Position numbers and translations under genes: made by a program | Assembly: GCA_900539715.1 (NCBI GenBank) | Contig: UQDA01000014.1 | Span: 1 to 64,000, forward strand | Direction of reading: 5' to 3' | From: an uncultured Lachnospiraceae bacterium | GTDB lineage: Bacteria > Bacillota > Clostridia > Lachnospirales > Lachnospiraceae | Length of the DNA: 64,000 nt | Shown here: positions 50,303 through 59,685 of the stretch, piece by piece | Layout of the letters: every line of letters starts with the position of its first letter | How positions within the stretch are numbered: position 1 is the first letter of the stretch | Notes under the pieces: model-generated | What the model was told of the DNA's origin: nothing | Databases searched by the model: none | What the model saw: the letters and a program-made list of their open reading frames with translations, nothing else

Positions 50303-53047
50303 ATGTTTGAGACAAGAACAGTGCGGGAAGTAGGCGAACAGCTGGGTGCAGATGTGAAGGATGGACTGACGGAAGCAGAGGCAGAGCAGAGGCTTTTGGA
50401 GAACGGACCAAATGAATTAAAGGAAAGCAAAAAGAGAACGGCGGTGCAGGCGTTTCTGGAGCAGCTGAACGACCCATTGATATATGTGCTCCTGGCTGCG
50501 GCGGCGGTCTCTTTTTTGCTGCACGAATACAGCGATGCAGTCATCATCCTGGCAGTGGTATGCTTAAACGCGGCGGTAGGCGTGCTTCAGGAGGGAAAAG
50601 CGCAGAAAGCGCTGGATTCCTTAAAAAAACTGACCCGTCCGAAGGCGTTGGTGATACGGGACGGACGGGAGAGGGAGATAGAGGCGTCGGGGCTTGTGTG
50701 CGGCGATCTGGTATGCCTGACTGCGGGGTGTCAGGTACCTGCGGACATAAGACTGACCGAGGTGGAAAACCTGAGAGTGGAGGAATCGGCGCTGACAGGA
50801 GAGACGATTCCTGTGCTTAAGCATGCAGAGGAGATAAAGACTGCCGGACGCAGGGAAATTCCTCTGGGTGACCGGAAAAATATGGCGTTTATGTCAACAA
50901 TCGTGACTGCCGGCAGAGCAAAAGGGGTGGTAACTGCGGCGGGAATGGAGACGCAGATCGGCAGGATAGCGGCGATGATGAGCGAGAGCCGGGAGGAGAT
51001 GACTCCTTTGCAGAAGCGTTTGGGCGATCTGGGAAAGCTTTTGAGTATCCTTTCTCTCGGTATCTGCATGGCATTGTTCTTTATCGCCGTGTGGCAGAAG
51101 AGGGATGTGTTTGAAATGCTTCTGACAGCGATTTCGCTGGCGGTAGCGGCAGTCCCGGAGGGACTTCCCGCAGTAGTCACGCTTTGCCTTGCCCTGAGTG
51201 TGACGAGGATGGTAAAGGTCAATACTATTGTCAGACGTCTTCCCTGTGTGGAAACGCTGGGGGCAGTAAATGTGGTCTGTTCGGATAAAACAGGGACATT
51301 GACGAAAAACCGTATGACAGTGGAAAAGTGCTTTGTAAATCTTTGTGAGGAAAAACCGTCCGAAAGTCCGGTGTGGAAGGAGTTTTTCAGGGCGGCGGTA
51401 CTGTGCAACGACGCGAGAATAGGAGAAGAAAGGATAGGAGATCCGACGGAGCTCGCACTTTTGGACTTTGCTGCCCAAAACGGAGTATTCCGTGAAAAAG
51501 AGGAGCTGGGATTTCCGCGCCGGGCAGAGCTTGCGTTCGATTCTGACAGGAAAATGATGACGACCTTTCATAGGAACGGGGCGGGCGGGGTGTGCTATAC
51601 AAAGGGCGCACCTGACCGTGTGTTGAAATGCTGCAGGTTTATCATGGACAGAGGAAAAAGGATGCCGATGACATCAGAGCACAGACGCAGGGTTGAGCGC
51701 TGTATCCGGGAAATGTCCGGCGAGGCACTGCGGACGTTGGCTGTGGCAAAAAAGGATGGTTCTCTTGCAGATGGGGAAACAGGACTGACATTTCTGGGGA
51801 TACTGGGAATGAAGGATCCGATTCGTCCCGAAGCGCAGGAGGCGGTGGAGACGTTCCGGAATGCCGGCGTAAAAACGGTGATGATAACAGGGGATCATGC
51901 CGGTACGGCGTTTGCCATTGGCAGGCAGCTGGGGCTCGTATCGCGGATGGAAGAGTGTATGACGGGAGAAGAGCTTTCGGAGCTTTCACAGGAGCAGCTT
52001 TCGGAAAGGCTGGACAGGGTCCGGGTGTTTGCAAGGGTTTCTCCGGCACATAAGGTACAGATTGTGCGAGCATTTAAAAAGAGAGGAAACATCGTGGCTA
52101 TGACCGGAGACGGAGTCAATGATGCGCCCTCTCTGAAAGCTGCAGATGTTGGAATCGCTATGGGAAAGGGAGGCACGGACGTGGCGCGTCAGGCATCCGA
52201 CCTGATTTTGACAGATGATAACTTTGCAACGATACGCAGGGCGATAGAGGAAGGCAGAGGCGTTTATGAAAATATAAAAAAATCTGTTATCTTTCTGCTC
52301 TCCTCCAATCTGGGAGAAATCTTGACGATGTTCACAGCGGTCATTGTGGGGCTTCCGTCGCCGTTGAGATCCAGCCATATCCTCTGGATAAATCTGATTA
52401 CCGATTCGCTTCCGGCGCTGGCGCTTGGCGTGGATAAAAACGATGGGAACAGGCTTATGGCTCGGCCTCCGCGCAAACCGGAGGAAAGTCTGTTTTCGGA
52501 CGGCGGGATGAGGAGGACATTTTTGTATGGAGCGCTGATAGCGGGGATCAGCCTGACGGCCTTTTTTACAGTGCCGTGGATATTGTTAAAGCAGACAGGA
52601 ATACCATTTTCGCCGGGGCGGATAAGGGAGCTTTTGGAAAACGGAGAGATATTACTGCGTTCCCAGACGTATGCGTTTACCGTGCTCGGCATGTCCCAGC
52701 TGTTTCATGCGGTGGGGATGCGGGATGTAAAAAAATCGGTATTCCGAATGAATGTATTTGAAAACAAACTGATGCTCGCCGCCTGTGCAGCGGGGCTTAT
52801 CCTGCAGGCGGCGGTAACGGAAGTGCCGTTTTTGGTAGGAATGTTTTCAACGGTGCGCCTTTCGGGAAGAGAATGGGGATATCTGGCGGGGCTTGCGGCA
52901 TTTCCGATGGTTGCGCACGAGCTGGCAGTGCTTTTTATGGAAAAGGAAGAAAAGAATCAGTCATATCCGGACAGCAGGGAAAATATATTGGAACATGACA
53001 GGGACATGCGCCCGGGAAACAGAGGCAGACAGGAGGGATGGATGTGA
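50303..53047 (+). CDS. P-type cation ATPase (class II, Ca2+-type)
   Basis: The 914-residue pump is a second class II P-type ATPase: GLTEAEAEQRLLENGPNEL, ESALTGETIPV, the ion-site AAVPEGLPAVVTLCLALS, CSDKTGTLTKNRM, and MTGDGVNDAPSLKAADVG. M4 has PEGL and M6 (HILWINLITDSLPALALG) is canonical for Ca2+ ATPases. Unlike the pump at 33437 it has no Mn riboswitch. A GTCCCC/GGGGAC-armed structure (50250-50290) precedes its AAGGAG. Its last 10 bp overlap spoIIIAA, and its 3' part seems to contain the spoIIIA promoter. Confidence 0.9.
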   Translation: MFETRTVREVGEQLGADVKDGLTEAEAEQRLLENGPNELKESKKRTAVQAFLEQLNDPLIYVLLAAAAVSFLLHEYSDAVIILAVVCLNAAVGVLQEGKAQKALDSLKKLTRPKALVIRDGREREIEASGLVCGDLVCLTAGCQVPADIRLTEVENLRVEESALTGETIPVLKHAEEIKTAGRREIPLGDRKNMAFMSTIVTAGRAKGVVTAAGMETQIGRIAAMMSESREEMTPLQKRLGDLGKLLSILSLGICMALFFIAVWQKRDVFEMLLTAISLAVAAVPEGLPAVVTLCLALSVTRMVKVNTIVRRLPCVETLGAVNVVCSDKTGTLTKNRMTVEKCFVNLCEEKPSESPVWKEFFRAAVLCNDARIGEERIGDPTELALLDFAAQNGVFREKEELGFPRRAELAFDSDRKMMTTFHRNGAGGVCYTKGAPDRVLKCCRFIMDRGKRMPMTSEHRRRVERCIREMSGEALRTLAVAKKDGSLADGETGLTFLGILGMKDPIRPEAQEAVETFRNAGVKTVMITGDHAGTAFAIGRQLGLVSRMEECMTGEELSELSQEQLSERLDRVRVFARVSPAHKVQIVRAFKKRGNIVAMTGDGVNDAPSLKAADVGIAMGKGGTDVARQASDLILTDDNFATIRRAIEEGRGVYENIKKSVIFLLSSNLGEILTMFTAVIVGLPSPLRSSHILWINLITDSLPALALGVDKNDGNRLMARPPRKPEESLFSDGGMRRTFLYGALIAGISLTAFFTVPWILLKQTGIPFSPGRIRELLENGEILLRSQTYAFTVLGMSQLFHAVGMRDVKKSVFRMNVFENKLMLAACAAGLILQAAVTEVPFLVGMFSTVRLSGREWGYLAGLAAFPMVAHELAVLFMEKEEKNQSYPDSRENILEHDRDMRPGNRGRQEGWM
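52961..52989 (+). promoter_or_regulatory. candidate sigma-E promoter of spoIIIA, inside the ATPase gene
   Basis: TCATATC (52961-52967) fits the sigma-E -35 consensus kmATATT with one mismatch. After a 14-nt spacer, AATATATT (52982-52989) fits CATACAnT with two. A start near 52996 leaves a 42-nt leader to spoIIIAA. Sigma-E drives spoIIIA in Bacillus. Confidence 0.5.
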
Positions 53048-54006
53048 CGGATAAAATACAGGAGCAGGTGCTGAGCCTGTTCCCGGAATATCTGAGATTT
53101 CGGTGGAAGAAGGCGGCACAGGCGGCAAAAGGGCTGCAGGAGATACGGCTGCGGGCAAAAAGGCCGGTCATCCTTTTGCTTGACGGAAAAGAGTGGTTTA
53201 TGGAGGAATCCGGCGGGCTCACAATGGATGCAGAACGGGCAAGGCATCTTCCCGAGGAGGAGCTGGAGGCGGTGCTGAAGCACATCTGCAAGTATTCTCT
53301 TTACGCCTATGAGGAAGAGTTTTCAAAAGGATTTATCAGCGCAGAGGGTGGTTTCAGAGTAGGAATTGCAGGAGAAGTCCTTATGAGAAGGGATGGGACG
53401 GTTAAAAATATCCGCAGCGTTTCAAGCCTGAACATCCGTGTGGCGCACGAGATATGCGGCGCAGGCGCGGGAGTCCTTCCGTATCTGTACGAAAAGGGGA
53501 GACTTGTGAGTACGCTGATCGTGTCACCGCCGGGATGCGGAAAGACAACGCTTTTGCGGGATTTGATACGGCTTATATCGAACGGGGATAAAGACCGTAT
53601 GGGGATGACGGTCGGCGTGGTGGACGAACGTTCGGAGCTGGCTGGCTGTGTGAGAGGAATTCCGGAAAATGATCTGGGATTTCGGACGGACGTGTTGGAC
53701 GGATGCCCGAAGGATGTGGGCATGATGATGCTCCTTCGGTCGATGTCACCTCAGGTAGTGGCTGTAGACGAGCTTGGGAGCGAGGCGGACGTGCGGGCGC
53801 TGGAGCAGGTCATGAAATGCGGCTGCAGCGTGCTGGCGACGATACATGCAGGCTCTTACGAAGAGCTCCGACAAAAACAGTTTATGGAAAAGCTCATGGA
53901 AGGCAGGGCGTTTGGACGCTATCTGGTACTGGGGCGCAGAAACGGACATTTTTTGACGGAGGAAGTGCTGGACCGGGATGGAAGATGTCTGGCGGAGGCG
54001 CTGTGA
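53038..54006 (+). CDS. spoIIIAA: stage III sporulation protein AA (secretion-type ATPase)
   Basis: The 322-residue cytoplasmic ATPase energises the SpoIIIA-SpoIIQ channel between mother cell and forespore. It shows VSPPGCGKTTLLRDLIR (Walker A), VVDERSELAG, DVLDGCPKDVGMMMLLRSMSPQ and VAVDELGSEAD (Walker B). The ATG at 53038 is only 1 nt from AGGAGG; an in-frame GTG at 53044 has better spacing, so the true start may be two codons later. It overlaps the P-type ATPase by 10 bp and spoIIIAB by 1 bp. Confidence 0.95.
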   Translation: MDVTDKIQEQVLSLFPEYLRFRWKKAAQAAKGLQEIRLRAKRPVILLLDGKEWFMEESGGLTMDAERARHLPEEELEAVLKHICKYSLYAYEEEFSKGFISAEGGFRVGIAGEVLMRRDGTVKNIRSVSSLNIRVAHEICGAGAGVLPYLYEKGRLVSTLIVSPPGCGKTTLLRDLIRLISNGDKDRMGMTVGVVDERSELAGCVRGIPENDLGFRTDVLDGCPKDVGMMMLLRSMSPQVVAVDELGSEADVRALEQVMKCGCSVLATIHAGSYEELRQKQFMEKLMEGRAFGRYLVLGRRNGHFLTEEVLDRDGRCLAEAL

Positions 54007-54548
54007 TGCTGTCGGCGGTCGGCGCGTGTGTAACGGTTGCCGGGAGTATAGGGGCAGGATATTGTCTTTGCCGGGAAAAGAGCGAGCGCGCCGCGCAGCT
54101 TTTTCTGCTGGGACAGATGTTTGAGATGACGGCAGGGGAAATAGGATACAGCCGGAGCTTTCTGCCGGATATTTTTTCAGAGACGGGCAGGCGGCTTGGC
54201 AGGGCGCAAAAGGGGGCTTCCGCAGAGCTGGGAAGCGTTCTTGTCCGTGCCGGGGAGCGGATGCTGGACGAAAAGGGGCAGCCGGTGGAAACGATATGGA
54301 AAGAGGAAATGGGCGTATTTTTAAAAAAGCTGCTTTTGACGGCAGACGAGGAGAGAGAGGTTCTTTCCTTTCCGGATGCAGTCTGTTATCTGGACGGGGA
54401 ACGGCAGAAGCAGGCGGTAGAACGGTTTGCGGTGATTTTTCGGGAACGTGCAGAGGAAGCTTTAAAAAAGGCAGGACAGGAAAAGAGGACGGTGATGGCG
54501 GTAAGCGCGGCATGCGGGATGCTGACAGCGCTGCTTTTGATACGATAA
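54006..54548 (+). CDS. spoIIIAB: stage III sporulation protein AB
   Basis: The 180-residue membrane protein has an N-terminal hydrophobic segment (MLSAVGACVTVAGSIGAGYC), a type II secretion F-like helical domain with FLLGQMFEMTAGEIGYSRSF, and a C-terminal hydrophobic segment ending GMLTALLLIR. Position two of the operon and length match SpoIIIAB. The start overlaps the spoIIIAA stop (TGATG); GGAGG lies 8 nt upstream. Confidence 0.92.
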   Translation: MLSAVGACVTVAGSIGAGYCLCREKSERAAQLFLLGQMFEMTAGEIGYSRSFLPDIFSETGRRLGRAQKGASAELGSVLVRAGERMLDEKGQPVETIWKEEMGVFLKKLLLTADEEREVLSFPDAVCYLDGERQKQAVERFAVIFRERAEEALKKAGQEKRTVMAVSAACGMLTALLLIR

Positions 54549-54610
54549 AACGGTCTCCGGCAGCGAGCGGGCAGTCAATAGAATGGAAAGGAAAGGTACA
54601 GGGAAGGCAG

Positions 54611-54805
54611 ATGGAAGTCGGGCTGATCTTTAAAATTGCAGCGGTGGGGATTTTGGTGACTATTTTAAGTCAGGTGTTAAAGCACAGCGGCAGGGAAGAG
54701 CATGCTTTTTTGCTTTCGCTGGCGGCTTTGCTCTTAGTGCTTGGCTGGATAGTTCCATACATATATGATCTGTTTTCGAGTATCCAGACGCTGTTTTCAC
54801 TGTAA
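54611..54805 (+). CDS. spoIIIAC: stage III sporulation protein AC
   Basis: The 64-residue protein has two membrane helices: MEVGLIFKIAAVGILVTILSQ, with VLKHSGREEHAFLLSLAAL-type hallmark (KHSGREEHAF), and a second helix LLLVLGWIVPYIYDLF. It is a component of the mother-cell channel. The short length is standard. A longer in-frame reading from 54296 runs through spoIIIAB and is rejected. GGGAAGG precedes the ATG. Confidence 0.93.
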   Translation: MEVGLIFKIAAVGILVTILSQVLKHSGREEHAFLLSLAALLLVLGWIVPYIYDLFSSIQTLFSL

Positions 54806-54816
54806 GGGCGGGATAA

Positions 54817-55203
54817 ATGGAATTTGTTCGTGTAGGGGCGGTCGCCCTGGTGGGGGTGATGATAGCCGTTTCGTTTAAAGGAGGACGGCAGGAATACAGT
54901 CTTTATCTGGGTGGAGCGGTATGTCTGTTGATATTTACCTGCACCGTCGCCTATATGGGGCAGGCGGAATCCCAGTTGGCCATGCTGTGGAGGCAGATAG
55001 CCTCGGGAGGACGTTATGCTGCGCTTTTGTTAAAGGTGGTCGGTATCACCTGGATATGTGAGTTTGTGGCGGGGATATGCAGGGATAGCGGATTTTCCGC
55101 AGTGGCGTCGCAGGTTGAGCTGTTTGGAAAGATTGCTATCCTGTTTGCGGGGATGCCGGTCTTTCTGGCGCTGGCGGAGACAATCGCCGGATTTGCGGGG
55201 TGA
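54817..55203 (+). CDS. spoIIIAD: stage III sporulation protein AD
   Basis: The 128-residue protein has about four membrane helices and the family segments LLLKVVGITWICEFVAGICRDSG split as KVVGITWICEF and AGICRDSGFSAVASQVELFGKI. It belongs to the same channel as SpoIIIAC. The gene lies 11 nt after spoIIIAC and abuts spoIIIAE. Confidence 0.94.
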   Translation: MEFVRVGAVALVGVMIAVSFKGGRQEYSLYLGGAVCLLIFTCTVAYMGQAESQLAMLWRQIASGGRYAALLLKVVGITWICEFVAGICRDSGFSAVASQVELFGKIAILFAGMPVFLALAETIAGFAG

Positions 55204-55205
55204 AC

Positions 55206-56258
55206 ATGGAGCATTATCTGGAACAGTTGAATCTGACGGAAATGATGGCGGAGCTGGACGGATATTTTACAGGCTTTTCGTGGAATATGCAGGAAATATT
55301 CGGACAGATATTAAAAGGAAATTTCAGGAAAACACTGGAAATGGCGGGCGATGGGATAAGACAGGGGATTTGGGCGGAGTTGGGGGGATTTCGGGGGCTT
55401 CTGGCATCTCTTCTTGTGATCGGGCTTTTGTCTGTGCTTGTATCGGTTTTTATGACCAGCTTTGAAAATCATCAGACCGCGCAGATAGCTCATTATATTT
55501 TTTATCTGCTTCTGATGACGGTACTTTTAAAGATTTTTTCGGCGGGATATGAGCTGGCAGAGCAAAGCCTGACGGCGATGACAGGGGTATCGAGACTGAC
55601 GCTCCCGGCGCTGTGTCTGTCGCTTGGACCGGCTGCGGGGAGCATCACGGCGGCAGGATATTATGAGCTGGCGCTTGTGCTGATATTTCTGGTGGAAACC
55701 TTTTTGCTGAATATCTGTCTGCCATTGATGCCGGTGTTTATGCTGCTTCTTTTGATGAACGGGGTATGGGAGGAGGGGCGCCTTTCTTCTTTGGCGTCGC
55801 TGCTGGAAAAGGGGGTTGTTTTTGCGTCAAAGTGCTGCATTGGGGCGGTGACCGGGCTGGGAGTTTTGCAGTCCATGGTAGCCCCGGCGCTGGACAGCTT
55901 AAAGCGCACGACGGCGCAGAAGGCGGTTTCGGCTATCCCTGCGCTGGGAGATTTGGCGGAGGGGACGACGCAGATATTGATTGGGTCGGCGGTGCTCGTC
56001 AAAAACAGCGTCGGACTGTTTACCGTCGTCTTACTGACAGCGCTTCTTGCTGTCCCGTTTTTTAAAATATTTGCTTATGGTGTTTTATTAAAGACAGCGG
56101 GCGCGCTTATCGGTATTGTCGCGGACAAAAGGCTCGTGGGGTGTATTGAACGGACGGCAGACGCAGTATTTTTGATGCTTCGGCTGGCGGTGTCCGGAGC
56201 AGCATGCTTTTTGATATTGACGGCTGTTGTGATATGCCTGGTGCGGGGAGGCGGATAG
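55206..56258 (+). CDS. spoIIIAE: stage III sporulation protein AE
   Basis: The 350-residue polytopic membrane protein shows the family pattern, with LTLPALCLSLGPAAGSITAAG, LKRTTAQKAVSAIPALGDLAEG and several membrane helices. Bacillus SpoIIIAE has about 399 residues including a cleaved N-terminal signal; no signal is visible here. The start could be GTG 55200 or ATG 55206; I chose the ATG. It lies between spoIIIAD and spoIIIAF. Confidence 0.92.
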   Translation: MEHYLEQLNLTEMMAELDGYFTGFSWNMQEIFGQILKGNFRKTLEMAGDGIRQGIWAELGGFRGLLASLLVIGLLSVLVSVFMTSFENHQTAQIAHYIFYLLLMTVLLKIFSAGYELAEQSLTAMTGVSRLTLPALCLSLGPAAGSITAAGYYELALVLIFLVETFLLNICLPLMPVFMLLLLMNGVWEEGRLSSLASLLEKGVVFASKCCIGAVTGLGVLQSMVAPALDSLKRTTAQKAVSAIPALGDLAEGTTQILIGSAVLVKNSVGLFTVVLLTALLAVPFFKIFAYGVLLKTAGALIGIVADKRLVGCIERTADAVFLMLRLAVSGAACFLILTAVVICLVRGGG

Positions 56259-56259
56259 C

Positions 56260-56844
56260 ATGAAAGATTTTTTGAGGCTTTTAAAGGATACAGCAGTATT
56301 TTTACTGGCGGCGCAGATGCTGATGCATTTTTTGCCTGCAAAAAAATATGAAAAATACGGGAAGCTGATGGTAAGCCTCATCGTTTTGTCGCAGCTTACG
56401 CTTCCGATTCTTTCAATCGTACAAAAAGATGCAACAGGGCAGTTCTGGAATGCATTCGGACATCTGGAGGAGGAAAACGAGATGTTTTCGGGGAGACTTG
56501 CTGCATTGGAGGGCACGGGAGAGGATGCGGTCAGAAACGGGATAGTGCAGTCGGTAGAGCAGAAGGTGGAGACCGTCGCAGCCAGGGCAGGGGTCGAGGT
56601 GGCGGATGTGCGGCTTAAGGAGGACGGCGTTGTATTAATAGAGGTAAAAAGGGCAGGGGCGCGGGACAGAGGGGATATCGTTCCGGTAAAGAAGGTCGTG
56701 ATAGGAGCGGAAAACGGAGGGGGAGATCCAATCCCGGCAGAGGGAGCAGCCTTAAAAGGCAGTATCCGCACGGATTTGGAAAAGCCTTTTGCCAAAGCGC
56801 TGGATATGCAGCAGGAGGCGGTGGAGGTGGTCGAGCTTGAATAA
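56260..56844 (+). CDS. spoIIIAF: stage III sporulation protein AF
   Basis: The 194-residue protein has two N-terminal membrane helices (TAVFLLAAQMLMHFL and LMVSLIVLSQLTLPILSIV), then an extracytoplasmic domain (RGDIVPVKKVVIG). The KYGKLMVSLIVLSQ segment and position six of the operon identify SpoIIIAF, which has a ring-building domain in related species. ATG 56260 follows GGGGAGG. Confidence 0.92.
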   Translation: MKDFLRLLKDTAVFLLAAQMLMHFLPAKKYEKYGKLMVSLIVLSQLTLPILSIVQKDATGQFWNAFGHLEEENEMFSGRLAALEGTGEDAVRNGIVQSVEQKVETVAARAGVEVADVRLKEDGVVLIEVKRAGARDRGDIVPVKKVVIGAENGGGDPIPAEGAALKGSIRTDLEKPFAKALDMQQEAVEVVELE

Positions 56845-57448
56845 GGTCTATGAGTGGTGCAGGGCACGGATGACGAAGGAAAATATGATCGTGCTGGCGC
56901 TGACGGGCGTGCTTTTGATGGTGGCAGCCATTCCTGCAAACGGAGGGAAAAGAAATGAGAAGGAGCCGGCTGCGGCCGTTCAGTCAGACGGCATGAGCGG
57001 AAATGAGCAGGAACAGGGGACGGAGAGTCCGCCTGTCGGGCTGGAAAGACGCCTTGAAAAATTTCTTTCCTGCATGGACGGCGCAGGAAGGGTAAAGGTG
57101 ATGATAACCTTTTCTTCATCCGAGGAGCAGATCGTGGAAAAGGATGCTCCATCGGGCAGCATTTCACAGACGAGCGAGAACGATGGGTCGGGCGGTAGCA
57201 GGAGCGTTATGACAAAGCAGACACAGGAAAGCACAGTCTATGTGACAGGGCGTGACGGGACGCAGTCGCCGTATGTGTCAAAGACTCTTTCGGCCAGAGT
57301 CGAGGGAGTGACGGTGCTGGCAGAGGGCGGCGGTTCCCGGGCGGTACAGAAGAATATTACGGATGTGATAGAGGCATTATTTGGTATCGAGGCTCATAAA
57401 ATTAAAGTAGCAAAACTAAAAGGGGAAGCAGAAGGGAGCAGAAATTGA
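56837..57448 (+). CDS. spoIIIAG: stage III sporulation protein AG
   Basis: The 203-residue protein starts at a TTG (56837) after GGAGGTGG, overlapping spoIIIAF and giving MNKVYEWCRARMTKENMIV, close to the Bacillus N-terminus; an ATG at 56870 is the alternative. One membrane helix (residues about 17-35) is followed by a Glu/Gly-rich linker and the ring-building-motif domain with KVMITFSSSEEQIVEKD and VEGVTVLAEGGGSRAVQKNI. In Bacillus, SpoIIIAG forms a large ring in the intermembrane channel. Confidence 0.92.
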   Translation: MNKVYEWCRARMTKENMIVLALTGVLLMVAAIPANGGKRNEKEPAAAVQSDGMSGNEQEQGTESPPVGLERRLEKFLSCMDGAGRVKVMITFSSSEEQIVEKDAPSGSISQTSENDGSGGSRSVMTKQTQESTVYVTGRDGTQSPYVSKTLSARVEGVTVLAEGGGSRAVQKNITDVIEALFGIEAHKIKVAKLKGEAEGSRN

Positions 57449-58197
57449 AAAAAATGTTCAAACGCAATCAGGTCATGATAACAGCGCTGGCTATTATGAT
57501 AGCGGTGGCAGGGTATCTGAATTTTGCCGGGACACAGATAGGGGAAGAAGAGCTGGTGAGCGCCGGGGCTCAAAAGGCGGGGGAGGACATGGAAGCTCTT
57601 CTGGAGCTTTCGGATGAGGATTTGGCTGCGGACATTCCGAGCCTTGACTCGGATATGGAGGGGGCTGCGGCAGAAAATTATCTGGATGCCGATATGCAGG
57701 CTGCGGACAGCGCGGATGTTTCTATCGTAACGGATTATATTGATGAGGAAGCTGCAGAAGCAGATACACAGGCATCCGGGCAGGAGGCAGAGGTGAAGGA
57801 CGGAGAGATACCGGGCGAGGCGGTTTTTACCAATTCGGACGGTTTGAACAGTCTTTCCGGGGCACGCCTCTTAAAAGAACAGACCCGTGCCAAAAATAAG
57901 GAAACGCTTTTGGAGATAATCAATAACGCCAACATTGCGGAGAGCCAGAAGCAGGAAGCTGTAGACAGCATGATAGAGCTGACAGATGTTGCGGAGCGCG
58001 AAACCGCGGCGGAAATACTTCTGGAAACGAAAGGGTTTGCCGATGCGGTAGTGACGATAACGGAGGATTCAGCTGATGTGGTCGTCGGGATATCGGCGCT
58101 TACAGATGCCCAGTGCGCCCAGATAGAGGATGTGGTATCGAGAAAGACAGGGGTACCCGCAGAAAATATCGTGATCAATCCGTTGGCGGGACAGTGA
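57445..58197 (+). CDS. spoIIIAH: stage III sporulation protein AH
   Basis: The 250-residue protein has one N-terminal membrane helix (MITALAIMIAVAGYLNFAG), an acidic Ala/Asp-rich linker, and a C-terminal YscJ/FliF-like domain (KNKETLLEIINNANIAESQK, ISALTDAQCAQIEDVVSRKTG) that binds SpoIIQ in the forespore in Bacillus. The start is probably TTG 57445 (AAGGGAG upstream), or ATG 57454. It completes the eight-gene spoIIIA operon. No clear terminator follows in the next 260 nt. Confidence 0.93.
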   Translation: MKKMFKRNQVMITALAIMIAVAGYLNFAGTQIGEEELVSAGAQKAGEDMEALLELSDEDLAADIPSLDSDMEGAAAENYLDADMQAADSADVSIVTDYIDEEAAEADTQASGQEAEVKDGEIPGEAVFTNSDGLNSLSGARLLKEQTRAKNKETLLEIINNANIAESQKQEAVDSMIELTDVAERETAAEILLETKGFADAVVTITEDSADVVVGISALTDAQCAQIEDVVSRKTGVPAENIVINPLAGQ

Positions 58198-58385
58198 CGT
58201 TCATTATGCGCCCTGCTCAAACAATTCATGTTCAGTCTGCTGCAGCGCAGTTTCCCAAAGGGCGGATACTGGTAGGAGATTACGCTGCGGCAGTCCGGTG
58301 AACAGTGATCAGGGAGTAGCTGTCTGTAAAATTGCAAAAAAGAAATGCGTGCGAAACAAAGAAAAATGTGTTACACTGATTCTGA

Positions 58386-58414
58386 TTGTACTAAGATAAC
58401 AGGAAATGTACATT
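58386..58414 (+). promoter_or_regulatory. candidate promoter of deoB
   Basis: TTGTAC, 17-nt spacer, TACATT, about 40 nt upstream of the coding start. Confidence 0.45.
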
Positions 58415-58456
58415 ATATAAACGGAGTAACTGGATTGTCATAAAAGGAGATACGGA

Positions 58457-59611
58457 ATGAAAAGAATATTTTTGATCGTATTGGACAGTGTGGGGATAGG
58501 GGCAATGCCGGATGCTGATTCCTATGGGGATGCAGGTACGAATACTTTAAAAGCTGCAGCCTCCAGCCCTTACTTTGATATGAAAAATATGGCTTCGCTG
58601 GGGTTGTTTGACCTGGACGGGATCGACTGGCATGAGCCTTTTGGAGCAATTTCGGGAAGGATAGCCCGCATGGAGGAAGCCTCCAAGGGAAAGGATACGA
58701 CAACGGGACACTGGGAGATAGCGGGCATCTGCTCCCCTCAGCCGATGCCGACCTATCCGCAGGGCTTTCCGCAGGATGTGCTGGACAGATTCAGCGAGGC
58801 GGTAGGAAGGGGCGTTTTGTGCAACAAGCCTTATTCCGGAACAGATGTGATAAGGGATTACGGCGATGAGCATGTGAAGACCGGAAAATTGATAGTCTAT
58901 ACGTCGGCGGACAGCGTATTTCAAATAGCGGCGCATGAGGATGTGGTTCCGGTGGAGGAGCTGTACCGGTATTGTGAGATCGCCCGCAGCCAGCTGCAGG
59001 GAGAGCATGGCGTAGGCAGGGTCATCGCGCGTCCTTTTACAGGTGAGAGCGGAAATTATACGAGGACGCCGAGACGGCACGATTATTCGCTGCTTCCTCC
59101 ATCGGTAACGATGCTGGATCAGCTAAAGAATGCCGGAAAGGATGTAATCGGAGTCGGAAAGATACGTGATATCTTTGCGGGCAAGTCCATTACGGAATAT
59201 GTAACGACTTCCGGTAACGAGGACGGCATTGAGAAAACGTTGGATTATCTGAAAAAAGATTTTGACGGGCTGTGCTTTGTCAATCTGGTGGATTATGACA
59301 TGCTTTATGGGCACCGCAGGGATGTGGACGGCTATGCCAGAGCGCTCACCTTTTTTGATAAAAAGCTGCCGGAGATGCTGGCACTTTTAAGAGAGGACGA
59401 TGTGCTGATGATAACGGCGGATCATGGCTGCGATCCTTCTTATACGAAGACAACCGACCATACGAGGGAATACACGCCATTTTTAATGGCTGGACCGTCG
59501 ATCGTTCCCGGAAACCTCGGCACACGCAGGACATTTGCGGATATCGGCGCTACCGTGCTGGACTGTTTCGGGATAACCCCTGAATTTGAGGGAGAATCCA
59601 TGCTGCCGTAA
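58457..59611 (+). CDS. deoB: phosphopentomutase
   Basis: The 384-residue alkaline-phosphatase-superfamily enzyme interconverts ribose 1- and 5-phosphate (and the deoxy forms) in nucleoside salvage. LIVLDSVGIGAMPDA, KGKDTTTGHWEIAG with the metal-binding Thr, NLVDYDMLYGHRRDVDGY and MITADHGCDPSY are conserved metal-ligand segments. AAAAGGAG precedes the ATG. It sits between spoIIIA and prfC, where accBC lies in Bacillus. Confidence 0.95.
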   Translation: MKRIFLIVLDSVGIGAMPDADSYGDAGTNTLKAAASSPYFDMKNMASLGLFDLDGIDWHEPFGAISGRIARMEEASKGKDTTTGHWEIAGICSPQPMPTYPQGFPQDVLDRFSEAVGRGVLCNKPYSGTDVIRDYGDEHVKTGKLIVYTSADSVFQIAAHEDVVPVEELYRYCEIARSQLQGEHGVGRVIARPFTGESGNYTRTPRRHDYSLLPPSVTMLDQLKNAGKDVIGVGKIRDIFAGKSITEYVTTSGNEDGIEKTLDYLKKDFDGLCFVNLVDYDMLYGHRRDVDGYARALTFFDKKLPEMLALLREDDVLMITADHGCDPSYTKTTDHTREYTPFLMAGPSIVPGNLGTRRTFADIGATVLDCFGITPEFEGESMLP

Positions 59612-59685
59612 ACGGCGGGAATGTGACAGGGCGATGCAGGAGACATCGCTGTAAAATACCATTTTTTTACCGGAGGAGATTTATT

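Noticed and set aside
54296..54805. Longer SpoIIIAC reading frame
   Set aside because: The upstream part is the spoIIIAB gene in another frame; the 64-residue product from 54611 matches the family length.
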